DNA of 64,000 bases from Herbaspirillum sp. SJZ107 (GTDB taxonomy: Bacteria; Pseudomonadota; Gammaproteobacteria; Burkholderiales; Burkholderiaceae_D). The notes under the pieces were generated by a model. That model had not been told where the DNA came from and made no database searches. It saw only the letters and a list, made by a program, of their open reading frames with translations. The position numbers and the translations under genes were made by a program. The stretch covers positions 310,001 through 374,000 of the forward strand of contig NZ_VFNH01000005.1 in the NCBI RefSeq assembly GCF_006715485.1, given 5' to 3'. Shown in pieces: positions 17,119 through 25,987 of this stretch. Within the stretch, counting starts at the first letter, position 1; each line of letters begins with the position of its first letter.

Positions 17119-17172
17119 ACGCGTGGACGGGTTCTCCGTCCACCGCGTCCAACGTACGCCGGCACAAACGGC

Positions 17173-19497
17173 TTACCGCCCCACCCGCTCCAGCTTGGCC
17201 ACCGATAGGTCCAGCACCTTCATCCCCGCCGCGCCGAAATTGATCTGCGCGCGCGCACTGCCCGCTCCGCCCTCGATGTTGACGATCACGCCCTCGCCGA
17301 AACGCGCGTGCGCCACGGTCTCGCCGATGCGCCAGCCGGTGCCGTTCCCAAGAGCACTCGTCGACTTCTGCGTGATCTGCTTGGCGATCTGGTTGTCGAC
17401 GCCGCCTTCGCGGAAGTTGGCGTCGTCCCAGGCCGTGGTCGACTTGCGGCCGGCGAACCAGTTGGTCTGCACGCGCGGCGACAGCCACTTCAGCGATTCC
17501 TCCGGCAGTTCGTCGAAGAAGCGCGACTTCATGTTGAAGCGGGTCTGGCCGTGCAGCATGCGCTGCTGGGTGAAACTCATGTACAGGCGGCGCCGCGCGC
17601 GCGTGATCGCCACGTACATCAGGCGCCGTTCCTCGTCGACGCCATCCATCTCGCGTGCACTGCTCTCGTGCGGGAACAGGCCCTCTTCGATACCGGTGAT
17701 GAAGACGGCATCGAATTCCAGGCCCTTGGCCGAGTGCACCGTCATCAGCTGCATCGCTTCCTGGCCGGCCTGGGCCTGGGCGTCGCCCGCTTCCAGGGAA
17801 GCGTGCGCCAGGAAGGCCGACAGGGGCGACATCACGGTCGCCAGCGGCGCATCGGCGTCGATGATCTCGACCCCGTCGGCATTCACGATGGCTTCGCCGC
17901 TGGCAGCGATGGCCTGCGGGCCGAGGTGGGCCGGCGTGTGGGTACCGAAGCCCTCTTCCTGCACGAACTGGGTGGCGGCGTTGACCATCTGCTGCAGGTT
18001 CTCGATGCGCTCCTGGCCCTCTTTTTCCTTTTCGTAGTGCGCCAGCAGCGTGCTGCGCTCCAGCACCACGCGCACCATTTCCGGCAGCGGCAGCTGCTGG
18101 GTCTCGAAGCGCGCGCTTTCGATCAGCTTGACGAAATTGCCCAGCGACGAACCGGCCTTGCCGGTCATGTGGGGCACCGCCGCGTACAGCGACACGCGGT
18201 GGGCGTCGGCCGCCATCTGCAGCTGCTCGATCGAGCGCGCTCCGATGCCGCGTGTCGGGAAGTTCACCACGCGCAGGAAGGCCGAATCGTTGTGCGGGTT
18301 GTCCATCAGCTGCAGGTAGGCGATCGCGTGCTTGACCTCGGCGCGCTGGAAGTAGCGCAGGCCGCCGTAGACGGTGTACGGCAGGCCGGCCGCGAACAGC
18401 GCGTGCTCGATGACGCGGCTCTGGGCGTTGGAACGGTACAGGATCGCGATCTCGTTGCGCGACATGCCCTCGGCCATCAGGCTCTTGGCTTCCTCGATGA
18501 TCCACTGGGCTTCCTCGAGGTCGGACGAGGCTTCGTACACGCGCACCAGTTCGCCCTGGCCGGCGTCGGTGCGCAGATTTTTACCCAGGCGCTTGGCGTT
18601 GTTGGCGATCAGCAGGTTGGCGCTGTCGAGGATGTGGCCGTGCGAGCGGTAGTTCTGCTCCAGCTTGATCAGGTTCTTGACTTCGAAGTCGCGCTCGAAG
18701 GCCTGCATGTTGCCGACGTTGGCGCCGCGGAAGGCATAGATGCTCTGGTCGTCGTCGCCGACGGCGAAGATGGCGCCGCCGGCCGGCTCGTTGTGCCCCG
18801 CCAGCAGCTTCAGCAGGTTGTACTGCAGGTCATTGGTATCCTGGAACTCATCGACCAGGATGTGGCGGAAGCGCATCTGGTAATGCTGGCGCAGCGGGTG
18901 GTTGCGCTGCAGCAGCTCATAGGCGCGCAGCAGCAGTTCCGCAAAGTCGACCACGCCTTCGCGCTGGCACTGGTTGTCGTAGGCTTCGTACAGCTCGACC
19001 ATGCGGCGCTGCACGTGGTCGTAGGCTTCGACGTCGTGCGCGCGCAGGCCCTGGTCCTTGTTGTTGTTGATGAAGTACATCAAGTCCTTGGCCGGGTACT
19101 TCTCGTCGTCGACGTTCATCGCCTTCAGCATGCGCTTGATCATCGACAGCTGGTCCTGGCTGTCCAGGATCTGGAAAGTCTGGGGCAGCGCGGCGTCGCG
19201 GTGATGCGTACGCAGCAGGCGGTTGCACAGGCCGTGGAAGGTACCGATCCACATGCCGCGGGTATTGATCGGCAACATCGTCGACAGGCGGGTCAGCATC
19301 TCCTTAGCCGCCTTGTTGGTAAACGTCACCGCCATGATGCCCGCCGGCGACACCTGCCCGGTCGTGATCAGCCACGCGATCCGGGTGGTCAGGACACGGG
19401 TCTTGCCCGAGCCGGCGCCGGCCAGGATCAGGGCACTTTGGGACGGCAGCGTGACGGATGCCAGCTGTTCGGGATTCAGGTTGTCGAGGAGATTCAT
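17173..19497 (-). CDS. uvrD: DNA helicase II (UvrD)
   Basis: SF1A 3'-5' helicase acting in nucleotide-excision and mismatch repair. The 774-residue protein has Walker A AGAGSGKT (26-33), helicase motifs II-VI, including VDEFQDTND and QSIYAFRGA further on, and the C-terminal SAKGLEFD and ITRAR motifs. The last 50 residues (WRIGETVAHARFGEGVIV) form the Tudor-like RNA-polymerase-binding tail seen in UvrD/PcrA. ATG 19497 gives the standard MNLLDNLNPEQL start. A LexA-type operator lies 52-71 bp upstream, consistent with the known SOS control of uvrD. Confidence 0.97.
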   Translation of the reverse strand: MNLLDNLNPEQLASVTLPSQSALILAGAGSGKTRVLTTRIAWLITTGQVSPAGIMAVTFTNKAAKEMLTRLSTMLPINTRGMWIGTFHGLCNRLLRTHHRDAALPQTFQILDSQDQLSMIKRMLKAMNVDDEKYPAKDLMYFINNNKDQGLRAHDVEAYDHVQRRMVELYEAYDNQCQREGVVDFAELLLRAYELLQRNHPLRQHYQMRFRHILVDEFQDTNDLQYNLLKLLAGHNEPAGGAIFAVGDDDQSIYAFRGANVGNMQAFERDFEVKNLIKLEQNYRSHGHILDSANLLIANNAKRLGKNLRTDAGQGELVRVYEASSDLEEAQWIIEEAKSLMAEGMSRNEIAILYRSNAQSRVIEHALFAAGLPYTVYGGLRYFQRAEVKHAIAYLQLMDNPHNDSAFLRVVNFPTRGIGARSIEQLQMAADAHRVSLYAAVPHMTGKAGSSLGNFVKLIESARFETQQLPLPEMVRVVLERSTLLAHYEKEKEGQERIENLQQMVNAATQFVQEEGFGTHTPAHLGPQAIAASGEAIVNADGVEIIDADAPLATVMSPLSAFLAHASLEAGDAQAQAGQEAMQLMTVHSAKGLEFDAVFITGIEEGLFPHESSAREMDGVDEERRLMYVAITRARRRLYMSFTQQRMLHGQTRFNMKSRFFDELPEESLKWLSPRVQTNWFAGRKSTTAWDDANFREGGVDNQIAKQITQKSTSALGNGTGWRIGETVAHARFGEGVIVNIEGGAGSARAQINFGAAGMKVLDLSVAKLERVGR

Positions 19498-19548
19498 GCG
19501 GGCATTATACCGTCGGACCATGCCACCGGCGTCGCGGGGATGGGTTTT

Positions 19549-19568
19549 TACTGATCATATATACAGTA
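19549..19568 (-). promoter_or_regulatory. LexA (SOS) box upstream of uvrD
   Basis: In gene orientation the site reads TACTGTATATATGATCAGTA. That is CTGT-N8-TCAG against the gammaproteobacterial consensus CTGT-N8-ACAG, with the TA-rich core and flanking TA/TA symmetry. It lies 52 bp upstream of the uvrD ATG, where it could overlap the promoter. Confidence 0.75.
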
Positions 19569-19755
19569 TCACAACAGGCGATATTGATGTTTTCGCGACG
19601 CCATTTAGCGGTTTGCAATCTTTCCGCACGGCTCGCTGGCGACATGGTGCGCACGGATACCGTACTTTTGGCAGCAGATGTGTTCTTCAGACCGCCCGCC
19701 CCGCCAAGCTGCGGGATTGCGGGCTGCGAACTTTATTGCCATAAGGAGGCTGAAT

Positions 19756-20301
19756 ATGCTGAACCGTGTCGTTACCGTCGCCGCCCTCGCCGTGGGTGGT
19801 GCACTGCTGTCGAAACAATTGAAGAAAAACAAGGGCTCCGGCCTGGACTCCGCGATCGTTGAAACGATCGAGGTCAATGTCCCGGTGAACACGGCCTATA
19901 ACCAGTGGACCCAGTTCGAGGAATTCCCGCAGTTCATGGCCAGCGTCCAGGAAATTCGCCAGCTCGACGACAAGCACCTGCACTGGAAAGCCAATGTCGC
20001 CGGCGAAGTCAAGGAATGGGATGTCGAGATCACCGAACAGATTCCGGACAAGCGCATCGCCTGGCGCAGCACCAGCGGCGTGCCGAACGGCGGCGTCGTT
20101 ACCTTCCACAAGATTTCCGATGACGTGACCCGCATCGCCCTGCAGATGGATTACCAGCCGGAAGGTCCGCTGGAAAAACTGGGTGACGCCTTCGGTGCCG
20201 TGCGCATGGAAACGCGTGGCAACTTACAAAAATTCAAGGAAATGCTGGAAAAACGCGGCCGCGAAACCGGTGGCTGGCGCGGCAGTATTTCCCAGCATTA
20301 A
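19756..20301 (+). CDS. SRPBCC-family (polyketide cyclase/START-like) protein
   Basis: A 181-residue protein starting at ATG 19756 after a strong AAGGAGG. A short hydrophobic N-terminus (VVTVAALAVGGALLSKQLKK) probably anchors it to the inner membrane. Residues about 37-170 form an SRPBCC fold: an ETIEVNVPVNTAYNQWTQFE strand-helix, the central EVKEWDVEITEQIPDKRIAW and the helical end. Such proteins bind lipophilic ligands in a deep pocket; the ligand here is unknown. It is followed by an intrinsic terminator and a hemerythrin-like gene, a pairing suggestive of stress functions but not proof. Confidence 0.85.
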   Translation: MLNRVVTVAALAVGGALLSKQLKKNKGSGLDSAIVETIEVNVPVNTAYNQWTQFEEFPQFMASVQEIRQLDDKHLHWKANVAGEVKEWDVEITEQIPDKRIAWRSTSGVPNGGVVTFHKISDDVTRIALQMDYQPEGPLEKLGDAFGAVRMETRGNLQKFKEMLEKRGRETGGWRGSISQH

Positions 20302-20317
20302 GCGGTCATCCGCTGCC

Positions 20318-20345
20318 AAAACGCCGCCTTGTGCGGCGTTTTTAC
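20318..20345 (+). terminator. Intrinsic terminator after the SRPBCC gene
   Basis: AAAACGCCGC (20318-20327) pairs with GCGGCGTTTT (20333-20342) around a 5-nt loop, with a U-tract. It is 17 bp past the SRPBCC stop codon. Confidence 0.85.
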
Positions 20346-20418
20346 ATTTTGTGACCAAACATCCCGGCGCTGCGCTCATTTCGGGACTACCATGGTTTTA
20401 AGACAATCAGGAGAAACC

Positions 20419-20928
20419 ATGGCCAGCATCCACCACCCCAATGCCCGGCGTCCGCGCGATGCGTTCGCAGAAAGCCCGATCAAGACCTTGCGCCGCGACC
20501 ACGACTTGATCCGCAAGCTGGCCGATAAATATCTCAACGGCCATAGCCTGGATGTGCGGCGCCAGGCCGCGATCCAGCTGGTGCAGGCCATCCACACCCA
20601 CTCGCGCCTGGAAGAAGCGGTGTTCTATCCCGGCGTGCGCAAGATCGAACCTAACCTGGTTGCCCACTTCGAGGAAGAACACCTGAACGTCGACGACATG
20701 CTGGCGGCGCTGCAGGGCATGCATATCGACGAACGGCGTGCCGACATGTTGATGCGCGACATGATCCAGTCGACCCTGGCGCACATCCGCGAAGAAGAAG
20801 AGGAACTGTTCCCCATGCTGGAACTGGCCCAGCTGGACCTGAGCGCGGTTGCGCTGGAAATGCAGGTGTTCGAAGCGAACCTGGTGCACATGCAGGCCCA
20901 GTTCGGCAAACTGGGAGTGCGCCATTGA
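20419..20928 (+). CDS. Hemerythrin HHE cation-binding domain protein
   Basis: A 169-residue four-helix-bundle protein. The conserved diiron ligands appear as H in RRDHDLIRKL, H/E in HTHSRLEEAVFYP, H/E in HFEEEHLNVDDML and H/E in HIREEEEELFP. Family members bind O2, NO or act in iron-sulfur repair and redox stress; the exact role is unknown. ATG 20419 follows AGGAGAAACC. It has its own upstream terminator barrier and ends at a bidirectional terminator facing the M13 peptidase gene. Confidence 0.88.
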   Translation: MASIHHPNARRPRDAFAESPIKTLRRDHDLIRKLADKYLNGHSLDVRRQAAIQLVQAIHTHSRLEEAVFYPGVRKIEPNLVAHFEEEHLNVDDMLAALQGMHIDERRADMLMRDMIQSTLAHIREEEEELFPMLELAQLDLSAVALEMQVFEANLVHMQAQFGKLGVRH

Positions 20929-20954
20929 AGCCTGTTCACTCCGTGCAAAAAACG

Positions 20955-20983
20955 ACAACGCCACCCTCGGGTGGCGTTGTTAT
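20955..20983. terminator. Bidirectional terminator between the hemerythrin-like gene and the M13 peptidase gene
   Basis: Perfect 11-bp stem ACAACGCCACC/GGTGGCGTTGT (20955-20965 with 20970-20980), loop CTCG, with A-rich sequence on the left and TTATT on the right. It can stop transcription from both convergent genes. Confidence 0.8.
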
Positions 20984-21003
20984 TCATAAGGCTACCAAGG
21001 CAA

Positions 21004-23106
21004 TTACCACACGCGGCAGCGCTTTTCCTTGACCATCGGCTGGCCCGCCTTGCACTGGAAGGCTTGCTGGAACTGTGGCATGTTCACCACCAGCCCGTTC
21101 ACGCGGAAGCGGCCCGGCGAGTGCGGGTCGGTCATGGCGGTCACGCGCAGGTTTTCCGGGCGGTCGTTTTCGCAGGCCCACTGGGCGTTGCCGATGAAGA
21201 AGCGCTGCTCCGGCGTGAAACCGTCGCGCGGCTGCGCTTTCGCCGGCATGTTCGCCATTTCTTCTTTCCACGCCATCCAGCCCAGGATCAGGCCGCCCAG
21301 GTCGGCGATATCCTCGCCCAGCGTCAGCTTGCTGTTGATCTTGATGTCGTCCACCACCGTGTATTGCGCATACTGGTCGACGATGCACTGGGCGCGCTCT
21401 TCGTAGGCCTTGGCATCCTTCTTGGTCCACCAGTCCTTCAGGTTGCCGTTGGCGTCGAACTGGCGGCCTTCGTCGTCGAAGGCGTGGGTCAGTTCATGGC
21501 CGATGGTGCCGCCGGTGTTGCCGTAGTTCGGCGCGTCATCCATCTTCGGGTCGAACAGCGGCGGCTGCAGCACACCGGCCGGGAAGTTGATGTCGTTCAT
21601 CTGCGGATTGAAATAGGCGTTCACCGTCGGCGGCGTCATGCCCCACTCGCTGCGGTCGAGCGGCTTGCCGATCTTGGCCAGGTCACGCCGCTGTTCGAAG
21701 ATGTTGCCGCGCACGACGTTGCCGGCGAAATCGCCCGCCTTCACGTCATAGGCACTGTAGTCGCGCCATTTGTCCGGGTAGCCGATCTTGTTGACGATCG
21801 CGGCCAGCTTTTCCTGCGCCTTCTTCTTGGTGTCCGCGCTCATCCAGTCGAGCGACTCGATGTCCTTCTTCATCGCGTCTTCGATCTGGCGCGTCATGTG
21901 CAGCGACTTGGCCTTGAGTTCCGGCGAGAAGGCGCGGCTGACGAATTCCTGGCCCAGCGCTTCGCCCAGCTGGCGGTCGACCAGCGCCACGCAGCGCTTC
22001 CAGCGCGGCGGCTGTTGCTGCACGCCGCGCAGGGTCTTGCTGAAGAAGTCGAAGTGCTCGTTGTCGAAATTCGAGGCCAGTGCCGGCGACAGGGTGCGCG
22101 CGACGTGCCAGCGCAAATAGGTACGGGTCGACGCGATGTCGCCGGTCTTCCACATCTGGCCCAGCGCCTTGAAGAAGGCCGGCTCGGTGACGTTGAAGGT
22201 CTTTTGCTTGCCCTGGCCCAGTTCATCCAGGTAAGCCTGCCAGTCGAAGCCCGGGGTCAGCGCCTGCAAGCCTTTCGCGTCGACCTTGTGGAACAGTTTA
22301 TAGGGATCGCGCTTGTCGACGCGCGACAGCGACGCCTTGGCCAGCGCGGTCTCGATGGCCATCACGCGCGCGGCTTCGCGCTGCGCCTGCTCCGGGGTAT
22401 CGCCCAGCAGCTTGAAGGTGTTGGCGATGTGGGCCACGTAGTTGGCGCGGATCTCCTTGGAGCGCGCGTCCGTCTTGAGGTAGGAGTCGCGGTCCGGCAG
22501 CCCCAGGCCGCCGGCAACGGCAAACGCGATCACGCGCGAGGAATCGCCGTAGTCCTGGCTCGAGCCGAAACCGAAGTACAGGCCCTGGTCGGCCAGCGCC
22601 AGCTGCAGTTTCGCCAGCACGCGCGGCAGGTCGCGCTGGGAGCGCAGGCCGGCGATCTGGTCGAAGTAGGGTTTCAAGGGCTCGGCCCCGCGCGCCTCGA
22701 TCGCGCGCTCGTCCATGCAGGCGCCGAAGTAGTCGCCGATTTTTTGCTGGCTCACGCTGCGCCCGTCCTGGCGCTTGGCCAGGTCTTCCAGGATGCCCCA
22801 CAGGTAGCGGCGGTTGTCCTGGGCCAGCTTGCCGTACACCGACCAGCGCGCCTGGTCGGCCGGGATCGGATTGTTCTTCATCCAGCCGCCGCAGGCATAC
22901 TGGTAGAAGTCGACGCAGGGATCGGCGCTGCGGTCCATCGCATTCACGTCGAGGCCCGGCGTGTAGGGGAATTCGGTGGCCGGACGTTCCGCCCTGGCCG
23001 CAGGGGCAGCGGGGGTGGCGGGCGCAGGCGTGGTGGTCTGGGCAGTGGCAAGGGCGCCAAGTCCGGCCAAAGTGGCGGACACGGCAAGGCGAACGAACTG
23101 GCGCAT
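21004..23106 (-). CDS. M13-family zinc metallopeptidase (PepO/neprilysin type)
   Basis: Secreted or periplasmic oligopeptidase of 700 residues. A signal peptide (1 to about 22, VRLAVSATLAGLGALATAQ) precedes the N-terminal lobe FYQYACGGWMKNNPIP. The zinc site is HELTH (H537, E538, H541), with the third ligand in LGEDIADLGG. The typical NAYF substrate motif (VNAYFNPQMNDI) and the C-terminal KRCRVW are present. ATG 23106 starts the signal peptide. A perfect hairpin (23139-23165, AACGCGCCGC/GCGGCGCGTT) lies in the leader 33 bp before the start. It probably degrades peptides in the periplasm. Confidence 0.94.
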   Translation of the reverse strand: MRQFVRLAVSATLAGLGALATAQTTTPAPATPAAPAARAERPATEFPYTPGLDVNAMDRSADPCVDFYQYACGGWMKNNPIPADQARWSVYGKLAQDNRRYLWGILEDLAKRQDGRSVSQQKIGDYFGACMDERAIEARGAEPLKPYFDQIAGLRSQRDLPRVLAKLQLALADQGLYFGFGSSQDYGDSSRVIAFAVAGGLGLPDRDSYLKTDARSKEIRANYVAHIANTFKLLGDTPEQAQREAARVMAIETALAKASLSRVDKRDPYKLFHKVDAKGLQALTPGFDWQAYLDELGQGKQKTFNVTEPAFFKALGQMWKTGDIASTRTYLRWHVARTLSPALASNFDNEHFDFFSKTLRGVQQQPPRWKRCVALVDRQLGEALGQEFVSRAFSPELKAKSLHMTRQIEDAMKKDIESLDWMSADTKKKAQEKLAAIVNKIGYPDKWRDYSAYDVKAGDFAGNVVRGNIFEQRRDLAKIGKPLDRSEWGMTPPTVNAYFNPQMNDINFPAGVLQPPLFDPKMDDAPNYGNTGGTIGHELTHAFDDEGRQFDANGNLKDWWTKKDAKAYEERAQCIVDQYAQYTVVDDIKINSKLTLGEDIADLGGLILGWMAWKEEMANMPAKAQPRDGFTPEQRFFIGNAQWACENDRPENLRVTAMTDPHSPGRFRVNGLVVNMPQFQQAFQCKAGQPMVKEKRCRVW

Positions 23107-23138
23107 GGGCAGGTTCCTGGTGGGATGCTTGAAATGAG

Positions 23139-23165
23139 AACGCGCCGCTTGGTGAGCGGCGCGTT
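23139..23165. promoter_or_regulatory. Perfect stem-loop in the leader of the M13 peptidase gene
   Basis: AACGCGCCGC (23139-23148) pairs with GCGGCGCGTT (23156-23165), loop of 7 nt. No U-tract follows on the reverse strand, so it is read as a leader structure or a remnant terminator. It lies 33 bp upstream of the ATG. Confidence 0.4.
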
Positions 23166-23231
23166 GACATGCTGCCATATAAATACCAGCCGGACAATAT
23201 TTACCAGGTGGCAAACAACACCGGCCAAAGT

Positions 23232-23270
23232 GAAAACGGCGGCTGCTCCGTCAGGAACAGCCGCCGTTTC
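23232..23270 (-). terminator. Terminator after the outer-membrane barrel gene
   Basis: AAACGGCGGCTG (23234-23245) pairs with CAGCCGCCGTTT (23258-23269), a 12-bp stem with a 12-nt loop. On the reverse strand the stem is followed by TTTTCAC. It lies 28 bp beyond the stop of the barrel gene. Confidence 0.75.
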
Positions 23271-23297
23271 GGTCAGCTTCTTGCTACGAGAAGCCGA

Positions 23298-23792
23298 TTA
23301 GAACTTCCAGACCACGCCGACGCTGTAGTTGGTCGAATCGCTCGATGGCTTCTGGACTTCGAAACGGCCCGACAGCTGCGGGTTGAAGTTGTAGTTCAGG
23401 CCGATACCGTACAGGCCGCCGTCGGTGTCGTCGCCGTAGGTGATGCCGCCCGCCTTGGCTTCAGCGCGCAGGTTGTTGTAGCCCAGACGGCCGTACACGT
23501 CGAACTGGGCGTTCAGCGGGTAGGAGCCGACCAGCGACAGGTGGGTCTGCTTGGCCTTGACGTCGGTACCGAACACGTCGAACTTGCCCAGGTAGCGGTA
23601 GCCCAGTTCGACTGCGAAGAACTGGTTGAAGCCGTAGCCCAGGAAGCCGCCAAAGCTGGTCTTGTCCTGGTCGAAATCGTCGATCTTGGTCGAACCGACG
23701 TCCAGGCCGCCGTAGAAGGCGGTCGGGGCGGCAGCGAACGAGGAGGAAGCCACCAGGGCCAGGGCTGCAGCGGCAACAATTTTCTTCAACAT
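23298..23792 (-). CDS. Outer-membrane beta-barrel protein (OmpA-like porin domain)
   Basis: A 164-residue protein with a signal peptide (MLKKIVAAAALALVASSSFA, cleavage after residue 20). It has about eight alternating hydrophobic strands such as AFYGGLDVGSTK, FFAVELGYRYLG and DVYGRLGYN. It ends in SVGVVWKF, the terminal aromatic that signals barrel insertion by the Bam machinery. There is no C-terminal OmpA peptidoglycan-binding domain, so it is a small free-standing eight-strand barrel. Role unknown; such proteins often serve structural or adhesin functions. Confidence 0.85.
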   Translation of the reverse strand: MLKKIVAAAALALVASSSFAAAPTAFYGGLDVGSTKIDDFDQDKTSFGGFLGYGFNQFFAVELGYRYLGKFDVFGTDVKAKQTHLSLVGSYPLNAQFDVYGRLGYNNLRAEAKAGGITYGDDTDGGLYGIGLNYNFNPQLSGRFEVQKPSSDSTNYSVGVVWKF

Positions 23793-23974
23793 GGTAATGT
23801 CCTGATCAATAAATATGTATTGAGCAATTGAGTTAATTTGTCAATTGCAGAGAAGCAATTATAACCATTCAATGACAGGCTTGCACGCCGCTGGTGCAAT
23901 CGTGCCCTGGTTTGTGGCGAAAATGATACTCTGCAGTTAAGGGAGCGTATTGACAGCCGGTCACAACAAGCGGC

Positions 23975-25882
23975 TCATCCTTGCGGCGCCGGCCGCGCCA
24001 GGCCGCGGGCCATGGCGTCGCGGATCAGGGCGCGCACCGCCGCGTTGGCACGTTCCCCTTCCCGCTCCATCTGCTGGCCCAGCGCATCCATCTGCTTGCC
24101 GAGCGCATCCATGGGTTTGCCGGCTTCGTCCATGCGGCGGCCGATCTCGTCCATCTTCTGGCGGGCAGCGTGCTGGGCGGCAGTATCCGCGGCTTCGCCC
24201 ATTTGGGTACCCAGGGTGTTCATTTGCGCACTCAGGCGGTTCATCCGGGTTTGCAGGCGCTGGCGTTCGCCGTCGTCCTGGGCTTGCGCGATCTGCCGGC
24301 CGAGGTCGCCCATCTGGCGGCCCAGGTCGTTCATCCGGCTTTGCAGGTCGTGCAGGCGGGCCTGGTCGGGACGGATGTCGGCCGCCGAATGCGACATGTC
24401 CTTGCCGAGTGCATCCATGGCCTTGCCGTGACGGCCCATCTCCTTGCCATACCCCTCCATCTGCCGGCCCAGGCGCTCCATCGGCTCGTAGGCAGCATGC
24501 ACCTGGGCCAGTACCTTGGGATCCTGCACGACCCAGGACTTGCCGTCCGCGCGGAACCACAGGAATTCGCCGTCGATGCTGCGGCGCAGTTGCCTGATAT
24601 TGGCCCAGTCGCCGACGTCGCCGCTGGCGCTCAGGTTGTGCTCGGTGCCGCTGACCAGCGCAAAGCGCTCGTCATGGCGGCGGCCGGCGCTGCGCTCGGC
24701 ATCGCGCGCAGCGGCCCTGGCCTGGCCGGCGGCTGTTTGCGCTTGTGCCTGCGCCCGGCTTGCCGCGGCTTGCGCCTGCGCTGCTGCGGCCTCGGCTTGC
24801 GCTGCCGCGGCCTCGGCTTGCGCTTGCTGGGGCGCGGCGTTGGCGCTGCCGATCCGGGTCGATGCCGCGGCCGACAGCACCAGGGCCAGCAGCGGCAGCG
24901 CCAGCTTCCAGTGCGGTTTTCCATTGAGGGTGTCCGATTGCGGACGAACCAGGCGTTTGATACGGGACATGAGATTTCCTCCGTGCGCCGCAGGGGCGAG
25001 CGAGTGGGTGGACAGCTGGAACTGGTCCAGCTCGGACAGGGCAAGCGCCAGGCGCCGCGGTTCGCCCAGCAGGCTTGCGGCAAGATCGTCGGCGATCAGT
25101 TCGCGCTCGATCCGGATGCGGTGCGACAGCCACCACACCGCCGGGTGATAGAACAGCAGGACCTCCACTGCGCTCTGCATCAGGTTGATGAGGTAATCGT
25201 GGCGGCGCACGTGGGCCAGTTCGTGCGCCAGCAAGGCTTCCAGCAGCGGCGGCGCCATGCCGGTGGCCAGCGCCGCCGGCACCAGCACCAGCGGACGCCA
25301 CCAGCCCGCCGTGACCGGCCCGCCGATGAGCGCGCCCGGCGCCGCGCCATCGTCGACCAGGCCCAGCAGCACGCGACGGCCGATGCCCAGGCACGCCGCC
25401 ATGCGGTCGAGCACGGCCTGCCAGGCCGGATCGGGACGCCAGGCTCCGGGACGGCTGCGCCGCCGCACCCAGGCCAGGCCCAGCAGCAGGCGCAGGGCCA
25501 GCATCCCTGCCCCGCCCGCCCAGCACAGGATCACCAGTGGCAGGCGCGGCTGCAGCCCCAGCCGCATGGCTTCCAGCCAGCCATGCGCGCCGGCGCCGGC
25601 GCCCAGGCCCTGCGCCAAGCCGGCGGCCGATGCCGGACCCGCCGCATGCGGCAGCAGCACGCCCGGCAGTGCAACGCTGGCACCGATCGCCTCGACGCCG
25701 CCGAGGCGCGCCAGCACCCCGGCCAGCGGCAAGGCCGCACACAGCAGCAAGGCGGCGCAGGCAAGCGCATAGCGCGCCTGCGGCCGCGCCCGGTCCATCA
25801 GCGCCAGCACGGCGGCGGCGGCGCAGCCCAGCAGCGCGCCTTGCCAGACGAAATCGAGCAGTGCCCAGGCCAGGGCGTTCAT
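23975..25882 (-). CDS. M56-family membrane metallopeptidase (BlaR1/MecR1-like) with a repeat-rich C-terminal tail
   Basis: Integral-membrane zinc peptidase, 635 residues. The N-terminal half has four or so helices and the HELAH zinc site (H220, E221, H224), with the third-ligand region RELIADDLAASLLG. After the final membrane helix (KLALPLLALVLSAAAST, about 325-341) the periplasmic tail is Ala/Gln-rich. From about residue 465 onward it has a seven-residue repeat of the form M-x-x-L-G-x-Q/D (for example MDALGKQMDALGQQME), likely a long coiled coil. BlaR1-like proteins usually sit beside a BlaI repressor gene; none is present here. A 13-codon leader ORF overlaps its start as ATGA. The tail replaces the penicillin-binding sensor of true BlaR1, so the signal is unknown. 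Confidence 0.82.
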   Translation of the reverse strand: MNALAWALLDFVWQGALLGCAAAAVLALMDRARPQARYALACAALLLCAALPLAGVLARLGGVEAIGASVALPGVLLPHAAGPASAAGLAQGLGAGAGAHGWLEAMRLGLQPRLPLVILCWAGGAGMLALRLLLGLAWVRRRSRPGAWRPDPAWQAVLDRMAACLGIGRRVLLGLVDDGAAPGALIGGPVTAGWWRPLVLVPAALATGMAPPLLEALLAHELAHVRRHDYLINLMQSAVEVLLFYHPAVWWLSHRIRIERELIADDLAASLLGEPRRLALALSELDQFQLSTHSLAPAAHGGNLMSRIKRLVRPQSDTLNGKPHWKLALPLLALVLSAAASTRIGSANAAPQQAQAEAAAAQAEAAAAQAQAAASRAQAQAQTAAGQARAAARDAERSAGRRHDERFALVSGTEHNLSASGDVGDWANIRQLRRSIDGEFLWFRADGKSWVVQDPKVLAQVHAAYEPMERLGRQMEGYGKEMGRHGKAMDALGKDMSHSAADIRPDQARLHDLQSRMNDLGRQMGDLGRQIAQAQDDGERQRLQTRMNRLSAQMNTLGTQMGEAADTAAQHAARQKMDEIGRRMDEAGKPMDALGKQMDALGQQMEREGERANAAVRALIRDAMARGLARPAPQG

Positions 25883-25920
25883 GGCAGCGCCTTGCGCTTG
25901 TGGATGCGTTGCGGATTCAT
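25879..25920 (-). CDS. 13-codon leader ORF overlapping the M56 peptidase start
   Basis: ATG at 25920 preceded by AAGGAA, encoding MNPQRIHKRKALP and ending in a TGA that overlaps the ATG of the M56 gene (ATGA). The M56 ATG itself has no good Shine-Dalgarno, so translation may be coupled from this ORF. It may also be the stub of a lost BlaI-type repressor gene, which in related operons ends in such an overlap. Too short to be certain. Confidence 0.4.
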   Translation of the reverse strand: MNPQRIHKRKALP

Positions 25921-25954
25921 GCCGTTTCCTTTTGTCCAGGGCAGTATGGAATGA

Positions 25955-25987
25955 CTAGAAAATTTTGTCTAGAACCTTTTTTCTAGA
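25955..25987 (-). promoter_or_regulatory. Candidate operator (CTAGA dyads) upstream of the M56 gene
   Basis: CTAGA (25955-25959) and TCTAG (25968-25972) form an 18-bp dyad with an AT-rich centre, and a further TCTAGA lies at 25982-25987. CTAG is rare in high-GC proteobacterial DNA, so three in 33 bp is notable. They lie 35-67 bp upstream of the leader ORF. No regulator has been assigned. Confidence 0.4.
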
